Shown here piece by piece: positions 1-6,878 of a stretch of DNA of 9,049 nt. The stretch is from positions 1-9,049 of the forward strand of contig JAFGTL010000114.1 of assembly GCA_016934125.1 (NCBI GenBank), given 5' to 3'. How positions within the stretch are numbered: the stretch's first letter is position 1; the number at the start of each line of letters is the position of its first letter. The notes beneath the pieces are model-generated. The model was not told the DNA's origin and ran no database searches. It saw only the letters and a list, made by a program, of their open reading frames with translations. Origin of the DNA: Candidatus Hydrogenedentota bacterium (lineage in GTDB: Bacteria; Hydrogenedentota; Hydrogenedentia; Hydrogenedentales; SLHB01). Both the position numbers and the translations under genes were made by a program.

Positions 1-33
1 ACTCGCTTAGTCTTCAACCCGGAAACCAAGGCA

Positions 34-80
34 ATGTGACATTTCTAACGAGTTAACTCATGTGACACTTCTAAAGAGTC
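34..80. repeat. Two imperfect direct repeats, 26-bp period, possible IS terminus
   Basis: ATGTGACATTTCTAACGAGT at 34-53 is repeated as ATGTGACACTTCTAAAGAGT at 60-79, with two mismatches over 20 bases and a 26-bp period. A partial third echo, TTGACATCTC, begins at 81. The composition is AT-richer than the surroundings. Arrays of short repeats of this kind occur at the ends of some insertion sequences (for example the IS21 and IS481 groups), so an element may end here and extend left of the window. That assignment is inference from pattern only; no transposase is present in the window. Confidence 0.5.
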
Positions 81-273
81 TTGACATCTCCGGCGCATTG
101 TCCGGCGGATTGTTCGGGGCCTGCGTCATGGATAGGGGTTTTGCCGCTTTTTCCTTTAGATCGAGGCCGTTTTGTGTAGTAGCGTGTATACACTCGCGGT
201 TTTTCCTCGAAAACAGCGGCGTTAACCGGACGACGCTCGACGCCTAATCTGCAGAAAACCACCCATACTGACG

Positions 274-487
274 GCCCACAATCCGCACGTAACGCTCTCG
301 ACGTGGGAGACGAAGTCCCAATTGGCCCGCCGCGGCGGGCCTTTCCGGTGCTTTGCCGTTTCGCTCCATGCATCGTGGGCTTCTGGATGGACGGCAGAGG
401 CAGGTAAACCGGCAAGACGCTGCTTCTGCGTTGGACGGAAACGTAGACGCGGCATCCTGCCGCGTTCCTTGCGTGCGGATTGTGGGC
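274..487. repeat. 16-bp perfect inverted repeat enclosing ~180 bp with internal hairpins
   Basis: The 16 bases at 274-289 (GCCCACAATCCGCACG) are the exact reverse complement of 472-487. The enclosed 182 bp contain a perfect palindrome GGCCCGCCGCGGCGGGCC (324-341) and a stem ACGCGGCA/TGCCGCGT with a 3-nt loop (447-465). The two 16-mers do not continue as matching arms outside. This could be a small non-autonomous element (MITE-like) or the closing helix of a structured RNA. No target-site duplication was recognised at the outer edges, and no coding frame fits. Confidence 0.5.
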
Positions 488-596
488 GGCTTGAGACACG
501 AAAACCCACCTTTATGACGCAGGCCCCATTGTTCGAGACACTTACCTATGCACCCGGTTCGCTCTGCTCCCCGCGCCCGTCTCGCGCCCTCTGGCT

Positions 597-784
597 GGGC
601 ACCCCGAAAGGGGTGCGATAATTCGTCCAGCCCGGGGTCAGCGTGTGCCCGAGGGCGTGAAACGCCCGAAGGGCACACCGCCACCCCGGGACCACGACGC
701 CCCATGCCCTGCGCGACCTCTGTAAGAGTTCGCGCCGCAGGAGGCCGCGGGTTTCCTTGGTGTTCGACGATTCCCGAGGGCCTC
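597..784. repeat. Cluster of four strong hairpins (palindromic element or structured RNA)
   Basis: Hairpin A (599-616) is a 7-bp stem GCACCCC/GGGGTGC closed by a GAAA (GNRA) tetraloop. Hairpin B (631-690) stacks three helices: 631-638 with 683-690 (8 bp), 643-650 with 671-678 (8 bp), and 653-658 with 662-667 (6 bp), the last two separated by a GA/GAA internal loop. Hairpin C (708-741) has a 9-bp stem with a 3-nt bulge and a 4-bp apical CTCT/AGAG stem. Hairpin D (741-784) pairs GAGGCC with GGCCTC and CGGG with CCCG. A and B are joined by GATAATTCGTCCAG. The A-linker-B layout resembles dispersed palindromic intergenic repeats I associate with planctomycete- and verrucomicrobia-like genomes, but I cannot confirm copy number here. 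A non-coding RNA is the alternative. Confidence 0.5.
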
Positions 785-834
785 GAGAACCCGGTAGATA
801 CCTCGGCTCCGCACGCCCCGGCGCTGCACCCAAG

Positions 835-864
835 TTGACCTCTCTCCGCACAATCGAGTATAAA
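835..864 (+). promoter_or_regulatory. Sigma70-like promoter candidate for the YfhO-family gene
   Basis: TTGACC (835-840) and TATAAA (859-864) are separated by 18 bp, in one of the few AT-rich patches of the region. A start near 871 would give a leader of about 120 nt to the ATG at 993. Its closeness to an in-frame TTG at 885 argues that the TTG is untranslated leader rather than the true start. Read by eye only. Confidence 0.45.
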
Positions 865-992
865 AACCACGTTCAAGTCGCTCGTTGTCGAGGCGTAACC
901 CCTCTGTTCTGAAGCCGCTTACGCACGGCGAACCAGTAGCGGGCCGGCCCGGCCATGGGCCCCCGATACGTAGACGGGAACCGGAATCCGGC

Positions 993-3341
993 ATGAAGGA
1001 CGTGTCCAGCCGTATCACTTGGCGCGAAGGGCTCTTCCACGCGCTCCTACTCGTCGTCCTCCTCGCCTTCGTGTTCCCGGGCGCCTTCCTGCGCGGCGAA
1101 ATGATCTCCCCGGGCTATGTCCTCTACGACATGCTCCCCTGGAATACCACCGGCTTCGTGGACTGGCCCAACACCGAGAACTCGCTCGCCAACGAGTTCC
1201 TCACCGTGTTTACCGGCTGGTATAAACAGACACAAACCTGCCTCGAAAACGGTGAATGGCCCCTCTGGAACAACCTCGAACTCACCGGCCTCCCCCTCCT
1301 CGCCAATTACCAGAGCGCCGTGTTCTATCCGCCCCGGCTCCTTCATTCGCTCTTCGAGTTCCACCTCGCCAACACCCTCTTCATCCTCCTCAAAGTCTGG
1401 CTATGCGGCGCCACCGCCTACCTCTGCGCCCGCGGCTTCAAGTTCACCCCCGGCATCGCCCGGTTCGTGTCCATCGCCTTCATGCTCAGCATGTACGTCA
1501 TGACCTGGAGCTACTGGTGCGAGCCCGACGCCGCCGCCTGGCTCCCCATTGTGCTCCTCGGCGTCGAGTACCTCCTCGAAGGCCGCTACCGGCGCGGGTT
1601 CTGCACAGCCCTCATCGGCGGCGTACTCATTCTCATCTGCGGCCATCCCGAAACCGCCTTCACCATGGGCCTCGGCACCGGCCTCTACTTCGCCCTCCGC
1701 CTGCTCGTCGACCGACGCTGGGGCGCCCGCCTCTGGAAGCCCGCAGGACTCGCCGTCGCCTTCTGGGCCATCGCCCTCCTCGTGTGCGCCGCCCAGATCC
1801 TCCCCTTCCTCGAATACCTCGTCCACAGCTACGGCATCCAGGATCGCGGCCACCTCGGCATGGAAGACTTCACCACCGCCCTCACCGCCGGCTCCGTGCT
1901 CCAACTTTGGGTGCCCCGGTTCTACGGCATGACGGCCACCAACAACTACTGGGGCCACTGGAACTCCAATTACACCACCCTCGCCTACTTCGGCATCGTC
2001 GTGTGGTGCGCCCTGTCCCTGCTCATCTCCCGCGCCGATCCCAACCCCAAACGCCGCGCGCAGATCCTCTGCCTGCTCGCCGCCACCACCTTCAGCCTGC
2101 TCATGTGCTTCAGCCATCCCCTCACCGACTACGTCAAGCAACTGCCCGTCATGAACTCCCTCTGGGACATCTACCACGTCGCCTTCCCCGTGTTCACCAT
2201 GCCCCTCCTCGCCGCATTCGGCCTCGAACGCTGGTTCTCCCGCCCCCGGCGCATCCGCGAACTCCGCTGGTATGCCCTCCTCATGCTCCTCATCGGCGCT
2301 CCCATGGCCGGCCTCTACTTCTTCCACCGCGCCACCCTCGCCCTCGAAGGCCAGGACCGCTACCTCCTCATCCAGGTGCTCATCGCCGGCATCCTCGCCG
2401 TGCTCTGCCTCATCGCCCTCATCGGCAACTGCATCCGCCACAACCCCAAGCTCTGGATCGCCCTCTTCGCCGTCCTCATCGCCGGCGACCTCATCATCGC
2501 CACGCGCGGGCTCCATCCCACGACCCCCCGCGACCGCCTCTGGCCCGACATCGCCCTCACCCGCTACTTCCAGGAGATGGATCCGCCCCCGCGCGTCGCC
2601 ATCATGTCCGCCGGCATCCTGCCCGGCCTCATGCAGTGGTACGGCATCGAACAATGGCGCGGCTACGACGGCATCTATCCCCGCCGCATCATGTACCTCT
2701 GGCAAACCCTCAGCACCGACCTCTGGTATCCCATGGAACCCGTCTGCAGCATCAAATACTACCTCCACATCCCCCACTGCAAACCCGGATTCCCCCGCGA
2801 CGAACGCGGCGGCTGGAAATACCTCGATACCATCGACGGCCTCGAAGTCTACGAGAACCTCTGGGCCTACCCCCGCGCCTTTCTCGTAGGCCGCGTCAAC
2901 ATCGTGCCCGATATCGACGACCTCTTCGCCATTCTCGCCGACCCCGACTACAACCCCCGCGAAGTCGCCCTGCTCGAGGCCCCCCTGCCCGCCAACGCGC
3001 CCGCACCCAACGCCGCCTCCGACACCCTCGGCACCGCCACCGTCACCAAACGCACCGCCACCCACGTCACCATCCACGTCCAGGCCAACGACAACGCCGT
3101 ACTCGTCCTCACCGATCAATACTACCCCGGCTGGAATGCCACCATCGACGGCCAACCCGCCGAGATCTTCCCCACCTACTACCTCTTCCGCGGCATCCTC
3201 GTGCCCAAAGGCACCCACGAAGTCCAATACACCTACTTCCCCTGGAGCTTCCGCATCGGCCTCGCCATCTCCACTCTCACCCTCCTCACCGGCCTCGCCA
3301 CCGCCCTCATCCTCCTCATCCGCCGCCCCCGCATCCGCTGA
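993..3341 (+). CDS. YfhO-family multi-spanning membrane protein (GT-C-like)
   Basis: This 782-residue protein has about 12-13 hydrophobic segments, beginning with a helix at roughly residues 12-32 and ending with one just before the basic tail LLIRRPRIR. Family-like marks are DMLPW at 46-50 after the first helix, GHPE at 217-220 in the membrane core, and a C-terminal beta-rich domain around residue 710 (DQYYPGWNATIDGQPAEIF, then FRGILVPKGTHEV). YfhO proteins are polytopic GT-C-like proteins; in Firmicutes YfhO is linked to glycosylation of lipoteichoic acid using lipid-linked sugar. The substrate here is unknown. The frame is open back to a TTG at 885, but the 36 added residues are basic, Pro/Gly-rich and lack membrane character, so I prefer ATG 993. 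Only a weak GGAA lies 6 nt upstream. No terminator follows; tandem hairpin repeats begin 33 bp after the stop. Confidence 0.85.
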   Translation: MKDVSSRITWREGLFHALLLVVLLAFVFPGAFLRGEMISPGYVLYDMLPWNTTGFVDWPNTENSLANEFLTVFTGWYKQTQTCLENGEWPLWNNLELTGLPLLANYQSAVFYPPRLLHSLFEFHLANTLFILLKVWLCGATAYLCARGFKFTPGIARFVSIAFMLSMYVMTWSYWCEPDAAAWLPIVLLGVEYLLEGRYRRGFCTALIGGVLILICGHPETAFTMGLGTGLYFALRLLVDRRWGARLWKPAGLAVAFWAIALLVCAAQILPFLEYLVHSYGIQDRGHLGMEDFTTALTAGSVLQLWVPRFYGMTATNNYWGHWNSNYTTLAYFGIVVWCALSLLISRADPNPKRRAQILCLLAATTFSLLMCFSHPLTDYVKQLPVMNSLWDIYHVAFPVFTMPLLAAFGLERWFSRPRRIRELRWYALLMLLIGAPMAGLYFFHRATLALEGQDRYLLIQVLIAGILAVLCLIALIGNCIRHNPKLWIALFAVLIAGDLIIATRGLHPTTPRDRLWPDIALTRYFQEMDPPPRVAIMSAGILPGLMQWYGIEQWRGYDGIYPRRIMYLWQTLSTDLWYPMEPVCSIKYYLHIPHCKPGFPRDERGGWKYLDTIDGLEVYENLWAYPRAFLVGRVNIVPDIDDLFAILADPDYNPREVALLEAPLPANAPAPNAASDTLGTATVTKRTATHVTIHVQANDNAVLVLTDQYYPGWNATIDGQPAEIFPTYYLFRGILVPKGTHEVQYTYFPWSFRIGLAISTLTLLTGLATALILLIRRPRIR

Positions 3342-3374
3342 AGCCTCCCCGCACCCGCCCAGCACAACGCGCCA

Positions 3375-3677
3375 GGAGTGGGGGACATGTACCAAGCGGA
3401 GTCCCCGACGCGACTACGTGTCCCCCCTCCCGAAAACGACGAAGCCCACCACCTGACCGTCCACGGGCTCGACAGAGCGGGGAGTGCGGGACATGTTCCA
3501 AGCGCCGCCCCGGCGCGACTACGTGTCCCCCCTCCCGAAAACGACGAAGCCCACGACATGACCGCCCACGGGCTCCACAGAGCGGGGAGTGGGGGACATG
3601 TTCCACGCGGAGTCCTCGACGCGACTACGTGTCCCCCCTCCCGAAGACGACGAAGCCCACAACCTGACCGTCCACGG
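3375..3677 (+). repeat. Three tandem ~105-bp hairpin-forming repeats
   Basis: Copies run 3375-3480 (106 bp), 3481-3585 (105 bp) and 3586-3677 (about 92 bp, 3' truncated); most of the sequence is identical between copies. Each copy pairs an arm like GGGGGACATGT (3380-3390) with ACGTGTCCCCC (3416-3426), 11 bp including one T/G that is a wobble in plus-strand RNA. Inside it a small stem GCG/CGC is extended by GA opposite GA in copies 1 and 3, and by CC opposite GG in copy 2. Outside the hairpin each full copy carries a conserved block with CGACGAAGCCCAC. The array fills the gap between the YfhO stop and the tRNA-Arg promoter. It is not coding: the period is not a multiple of three. It may be a REP-like intergenic repeat or a 3'-UTR structure. 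Confidence 0.8.
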
Positions 3678-3692
3678 AGCGCGCCCCCACGA

Positions 3693-3722
3693 TAGACACG
3701 CGCCCGTCCCGTGTGCTACCAT
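3693..3722 (+). promoter_or_regulatory. Promoter candidate for tRNA-Arg
   Basis: TAGACA (3693-3698) and TACCAT (3717-3722) are spaced by 18 bp, placing a start near 3729, about 42 nt before the mature tRNA. The hexamers are weaker than those of the tRNA-Asp promoter but the spacing and distance are the same. Confidence 0.4.
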
Positions 3723-3737
3723 ACCGCCCGCAGAACA

Positions 3738-3758
3738 GGATTCGCCCGGCGCGAATCC
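3738..3758 (+). other. Leader hairpin upstream of tRNA-Arg
   Basis: GGATTCGC (3738-3745) pairs perfectly with GCGAATCC (3751-3758) across a 5-nt loop. It lies in the predicted 5' leader and ends 12 nt before the tRNA. No T-run follows, so it is not an intrinsic terminator. A hairpin at the identical distance precedes tRNA-Asp in this window. Confidence 0.55.
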
Positions 3759-3770
3759 CGTGACGCACAT

Positions 3771-3846
3771 GCGCTCGTAGCTCAGTGGATAGAGCACCGG
3801 CCTCCGGAGCCGGGTGTCGCGCGTTCGAATCGCGCCGAGCGCGCCA
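3771..3846 (+). tRNA. tRNA-Arg (anticodon CCG)
   Basis: The full cloverleaf is visible in 76 nt. Acceptor GCGCTCG pairs perfectly with CGAGCGC; the D arm is GCTC/GAGC around AGTGGATA; the anticodon arm is CCGGC/GCCGG with loop CTCCGGA, giving anticodon CCG (Arg, reads CGG). The variable loop is 5 nt, and the T arm is GCGCG/CGCGC with loop TTCGAAT. Discriminator G is followed by an encoded CCA (3844-3846). It is a self-contained unit with its own promoter candidate and a strong terminator 11 nt after the 3' end. Confidence 0.98.
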
Positions 3847-3857
3847 TGTAACACAAC

Positions 3858-3903
3858 CGAGCCCAAGGGGTTGCACACACCGCCCCTTGGGCTCGTTCGT
3901 TTT
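3858..3903 (+). terminator. Intrinsic terminator of tRNA-Arg
   Basis: A perfect 13-bp stem (CGAGCCCAAGGGG at 3858-3870 with CCCCTTGGGCTCG at 3883-3895, 12-nt loop) is followed by TTCGTTTT (3896-3903). Position and orientation fit termination of the tRNA transcript. Confidence 0.88.
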
Positions 3904-4055
3904 CAGTATCCCGTTGCCGCCGCCGACCCCGGCGGCCCTCACCGCTGCGACCCCAATGTGGGGCAGCCGCCCTCGCCTGTCATCCGTGTCCACGCACACT
4001 CAACGTCCGATGGCCCTGAATAACGTGCCAGCCCCGCCCCCCTGCCCCGCCCCGG

Positions 4056-4084
4056 TTGAATCGTGTCGCTGGCGCCGGTAGAGT
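4056..4084 (+). promoter_or_regulatory. Promoter candidate for the beta-helix protein gene
   Basis: TTGAAT (4056-4061) and TAGAGT (4079-4084) are spaced by 17 bp. A start near 4091 leaves a leader of about 34 nt to the ATG. The TTG of the -35 hexamer is also the first in-frame start-like codon of the downstream frame, which supports rejecting it as the start. Confidence 0.45.
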
Positions 4085-4111
4085 GCGTGCGGCGGATGGG
4101 CGGACTCACAG

Positions 4112-4116
4112 GGAGG
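4112..4116 (+). promoter_or_regulatory. Ribosome binding site fixing the start at 4125
   Basis: GGAGG at 4112-4116 lies 8 nt before ATG 4125 and 11 nt before the adjacent ATG 4128. The spacing favours 4125, and either choice opens directly into the signal peptide. Confidence 0.7.
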
Positions 4117-4124
4117 GGCGTTCG

Positions 4125-5207
4125 ATGATGCGGGTGCTTGGCGTTCTTGCGGCGATCAGTCTGGTGGCGTGTCCGAGCGGATGGGCGCAGGAAGAGCCGA
4201 CGTGGATCGAGCGGGATGGCGTCGTGTATGGGGCCAAGCCGGACGCGCAAGGGCCCATCGGCGGCGGTGCCGGTTACACACACATCGTGACCGCAGGCGA
4301 TCGCACGGCCACGGATCTCGAGGGCCTCGTGGATGCGCTCGCCAACGCGCAGGACGGCGACGTGGTCTTCATCCCCGGCGACTGCGAGATCGACATGACC
4401 ACCCTCATCTATATCGACGAACTCGTGCTCGATGTGCCCGCGGGCGTCACCCTCGCGAGCGATCGAGGCGCGAACGGATCGCCGGGCGCCCTCCTCACGA
4501 GCGACGCACTCAAGACCCCCGTCATGATCCGCCCTGCCGGCCCGGGCGTCCGCGTCACCGGCCTCCGCCTTCGCGGGCCCAACACCAAACGCTATCTCGA
4601 CCACCATCGCCGCGCCTTCTCCGAGGGCGGCGGCGGCCACGAGTACTACTACAAGTTCCCCACCCAGAACGGCATCCGCACTCAGCACGACGCCCTCGAA
4701 GTCGACAACTGCGACATCTCCGGCTTCGGCCATGCCGGCACCTACCTCGCCGGCGGCACGGGACACCGCATCCACCACAACTACATCCACCACTGCCAGT
4801 ACAACGGCCTCGGCTACGGCGTATCCCACGGCGCCGCCGGTTCGCTCATCGAGTACAACCTGTTCAACTACAACCGCCACTCCATCGCCGGCACCGGCAG
4901 CCCCGGCTGCAGCTATGTCGCCCGACACAACGTCGAGCTCGGCGTGTCCCTCAGCCATTGCTTCGACATGCACGGCGGCCGCGATCGCAAGGACGGCACC
5001 GACATCGCCGGCACCGCCATCGAGATCTACAACAACACGTTCCGCGCGCCCGAACGCCCCATCGCCATCCGCGGCGTGCCTCAGGACACGTGCGACGTCC
5101 ACCACAACTGGTTCCTCAACCACGCCGACGCCGCGCAGGCCGTCCGCGCGTCCGACAAGACGAACGTGTTCGACAACCTCCACGGCCCCGCGCCCGCCAA
5201 TCCGTAA
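4125..5207 (+). CDS. Exported right-handed parallel beta-helix protein (pectate-lyase-like fold)
   Basis: This is a 360-residue protein with an N-terminal export signal (MMRVLGVLAAISLVACPSGWA). LVAC ending at Cys16 fits a lipobox, so a lipoprotein is likely; type I cleavage after GWA is the alternative. The body starts with a DLEGLVDALANAQDGDVVFIPG segment, usual at the N-terminal cap of pectate-lyase-like helices, then short coils rich in Asn, His and Gly (HRIHHNYIHHCQYNGLGYG, SLIEYNLFNYN, AIEIYNNTF, CDVHHNWFLN), typical of PbH1-type repeats. A striking FDMHGGRDRKDG block begins at residue 280 and may line a binding or catalytic groove. Such folds occur in polysaccharide lyases, hydrolases and adhesins; the substrate cannot be assigned. 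The stop lies 5 bp from the stop of the convergent symporter gene, leaving no room for a separate terminator. Confidence 0.82.
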   Translation: MMRVLGVLAAISLVACPSGWAQEEPTWIERDGVVYGAKPDAQGPIGGGAGYTHIVTAGDRTATDLEGLVDALANAQDGDVVFIPGDCEIDMTTLIYIDELVLDVPAGVTLASDRGANGSPGALLTSDALKTPVMIRPAGPGVRVTGLRLRGPNTKRYLDHHRRAFSEGGGGHEYYYKFPTQNGIRTQHDALEVDNCDISGFGHAGTYLAGGTGHRIHHNYIHHCQYNGLGYGVSHGAAGSLIEYNLFNYNRHSIAGTGSPGCSYVARHNVELGVSLSHCFDMHGGRDRKDGTDIAGTAIEIYNNTFRAPERPIAIRGVPQDTCDVHHNWFLNHADAAQAVRASDKTNVFDNLHGPAPANP

Positions 5208-5212
5208 GGCAG

Positions 5213-6841
5213 CTACCAGAAGGCCGCGAGCAGCAAGGCCAGCACCGCAAGTAGCACCGCGGAGTGGATGCGGTAGTTCTTGTACCACGCCACGCGGCCG
5301 GCCGACTCGGCCAGCGCCGGCGTCCACGCACACGCCGCAACCTTCTCGGGCGCCGGCGGCGCTGTCACCAGGCTGATCCCCACGTACGCTGCCGCGCTCA
5401 CCGCGGTCATGATGCCCACATTGATCGTGAAATGAATCGTCCAGATCCCCATCTGCCCGAGGCAGAACAACCCCGCGCCGAGCACATGGCCGATGATGAG
5501 CGTGGCGAACGCGGCCAGCCCGTTGCCCCGTTTCCAGAACGGCCCGATCAGGAAGATCGCCGCGACGGGCGGCACCAGGATCGAGAACGCCTGTTGCAGA
5601 TACGAGAAGAGCCCGCCGAACCGCGCAATCAACGGCGCCCACGACGCCACCAGCACCATGATGACGATCGTCGTGATCCGCCCCAGCCACGCCACCCGCT
5701 CGGGCGGCATCCCCGGCTTGTACGGCTCGATGAAGTCGCATACCACCAATGTCGACGCCGAATTCAGCGTCGAGTCGATGCTCGACATGATCGCGCTCAC
5801 CAATCCCGCGAGAACCAACCCCACCAGCCCCACCGGCAACACCTGGGTGATCATCGTCGGATACACCATGTCCCCGTCCTTGAGCCCCGGGAAGAGCTTG
5901 ATGGCCATCACCCCCGGCAACACCATCGTGAAGAAGGGCACCACCTTGAGGAACCCGGCCAGCATCGCGCCCCATCGCGCATGTTCCACGTTTTTCGCGC
6001 CGAGCACACGCTGCACGATGTACTGGTTTGTCACCCAATACCAGAACCCGAGCACCGGCACGCCCACCAGCGTCCCCAGCCACGGCAGCGTCGGATCGTC
6101 CAGCGGCCGGATGAGGGAGAGATGGCCCTCCGGCACCGCCTCCCTCACCGTGGCCCAGGAGAACCCCAGTTTACCGAAAAGGATGAACGTCAAAACCACG
6201 CTGCCCACCAGGAGGATGGCCGCCTGGATGGCGTCCGTGTACACCACCGCCTTGAGGCCCCCGAAGGCCGTGTACAGGCCCGCAACCAGGGCCAACGCAA
6301 AACACACCGGCAGCAGCGGCGCCCCCGGATAGAACACCTTCACGACAAGCGCCCCCGCGTACAACCCGCCCGCCGTGTCCACCACCACGCTCAGGAGAAT
6401 CGTGACGGCCGAGAAGTAGGTTCGGCACGCCCGGTTGAACCGGAGTTCGAGAAACTCCGGAATCGTCGTGATTCGCGATTTCAGATACAGCGGAATGTAG
6501 AAGAACGCCATGATGATCAGCGGAACCCCTGCAAACCACTCGTAGTTGGACACGGATATCCCGGTTGTGTAGGCCGCCCCGGCCAACCCGATCAGGTTAT
6601 TGCTCGATATATTCGAGGCGAACAACGACAGGCCGATGCATCCCCACGTGAGCGTTCTGCCCCCGAGGAACAGATCCTCGCCCGTTCTCGTCCTGATCGC
6701 CGTGTAGAAGCCGATCCCCAACACCAGCACCAAGTACGCGCCGATGATGCCCAGATCGATACTGCTGATACTCGTATGCACAGATGTCCCCGTTCGTCTC
6801 GCTGCTGTGATGAAGCGGCGCCCGTCCATCATCCCGACCAT
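5213..6841 (-). CDS. Sodium:solute symporter (SSS/SGLT family), probable sugar transporter
   Basis: The 542-residue polytopic inner-membrane protein should import a solute, probably a sugar, with Na+. Family marks are FASNISSNNLIGLAG in the first core helix (74-88), the SSS signature GLYTAFGGLKAVVYTD (188-203), NQYIVQRVLGAKN (272-284), which resembles the NQxIVQR-type segment of glucose-type SGLTs, and SSIDSTLNSAST (353-364), which carries the Ser pair expected at the Na2 sodium site. About 13-14 hydrophobic helices are present, the last near 527-542. The start is uncertain: ATG 6841 gives a basic 20-residue leader with no clear Shine-Dalgarno; ATG 6829 is in frame; GTG 6781, preceded by GGGGA, would begin HTSISSIDLGIIGAY and match usual family length better. 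It lies 37 bp downstream of the DUF1080 gene on the same strand, so it is probably the second gene of that operon. Confidence 0.93.
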   Translation of the reverse strand: MVGMMDGRRFITAARRTGTSVHTSISSIDLGIIGAYLVLVLGIGFYTAIRTRTGEDLFLGGRTLTWGCIGLSLFASNISSNNLIGLAGAAYTTGISVSNYEWFAGVPLIIMAFFYIPLYLKSRITTIPEFLELRFNRACRTYFSAVTILLSVVVDTAGGLYAGALVVKVFYPGAPLLPVCFALALVAGLYTAFGGLKAVVYTDAIQAAILLVGSVVLTFILFGKLGFSWATVREAVPEGHLSLIRPLDDPTLPWLGTLVGVPVLGFWYWVTNQYIVQRVLGAKNVEHARWGAMLAGFLKVVPFFTMVLPGVMAIKLFPGLKDGDMVYPTMITQVLPVGLVGLVLAGLVSAIMSSIDSTLNSASTLVVCDFIEPYKPGMPPERVAWLGRITTIVIMVLVASWAPLIARFGGLFSYLQQAFSILVPPVAAIFLIGPFWKRGNGLAAFATLIIGHVLGAGLFCLGQMGIWTIHFTINVGIMTAVSAAAYVGISLVTAPPAPEKVAACAWTPALAESAGRVAWYKNYRIHSAVLLAVLALLLAAFW

Positions 6842-6878
6842 ACGGGAAACAGCCCCGAATGTCAGGCCGTCACGGGCC

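Larger units (their letters stand above)
1..884. other. Gene-free, repeat- and hairpin-rich intergenic region
   Basis: No reading frame here has a ribosome binding site, a recognisable domain or conserved-looking composition, so I call no gene. The region instead contains a direct repeat (34-80), a long-range inverted repeat (274-289 with 472-487), a perfect 18-bp palindrome (324-341), an 8-bp stem with a 3-nt loop (447-465), a cluster of hairpins (597-784) and a promoter candidate (835-864). A 10-bp palindrome GTGTATACAC sits at 184-193. The density of stems is far above the gene-dense part of the window. It may be an accumulation of dispersed intergenic repeats or the remnant of a mobile element; the left boundary is unknown because the window begins here. 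Confidence 0.6.

Noticed and set aside
62..247. 61-codon plus-strand frame near the left edge
   Set aside because: No ribosome binding site and no recognisable domain; it begins inside the direct repeat.
324..346. Palindrome GGCCCGCCGCGGCGGGCC as an intrinsic terminator
   Set aside because: Only three T follow on the plus strand, the loop is 2 nt, and no gene ends nearby; kept only as part of the repeat region.
1401..3395. Long minus-strand open frame (664 codons) opposite the YfhO gene
   Set aside because: Its product is almost all Gly, Ala, Glu, Val and Asp with no membrane or domain pattern; this is the expected shadow of a GC-rich gene with C at third positions.
1256..3667. Long plus-strand frame (803 codons) overlapping the YfhO gene and the tandem repeats
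   Set aside because: The product is dominated by Arg, Pro and His, a frame-shifted shadow; the YfhO frame gives coherent membrane helices and a family-like C-terminal domain.
3375..3677. CRISPR array
   Set aside because: The repeats are ~105 bp contiguous near-identical units with no alternating variable spacers.
3519..3878. Small minus-strand protein containing GAIRTRDTRLRRPVLYPLSYER
   Set aside because: This peptide is the well-known false translation of the antisense of a tRNA gene; it coincides with tRNA-Arg.
3939..6083. Minus-strand frame of 714 codons across the beta-helix gene and part of the symporter gene
   Set aside because: Low-complexity Gly/Ala/Val/Asp/Arg composition; it runs through two well-supported genes in other frames.
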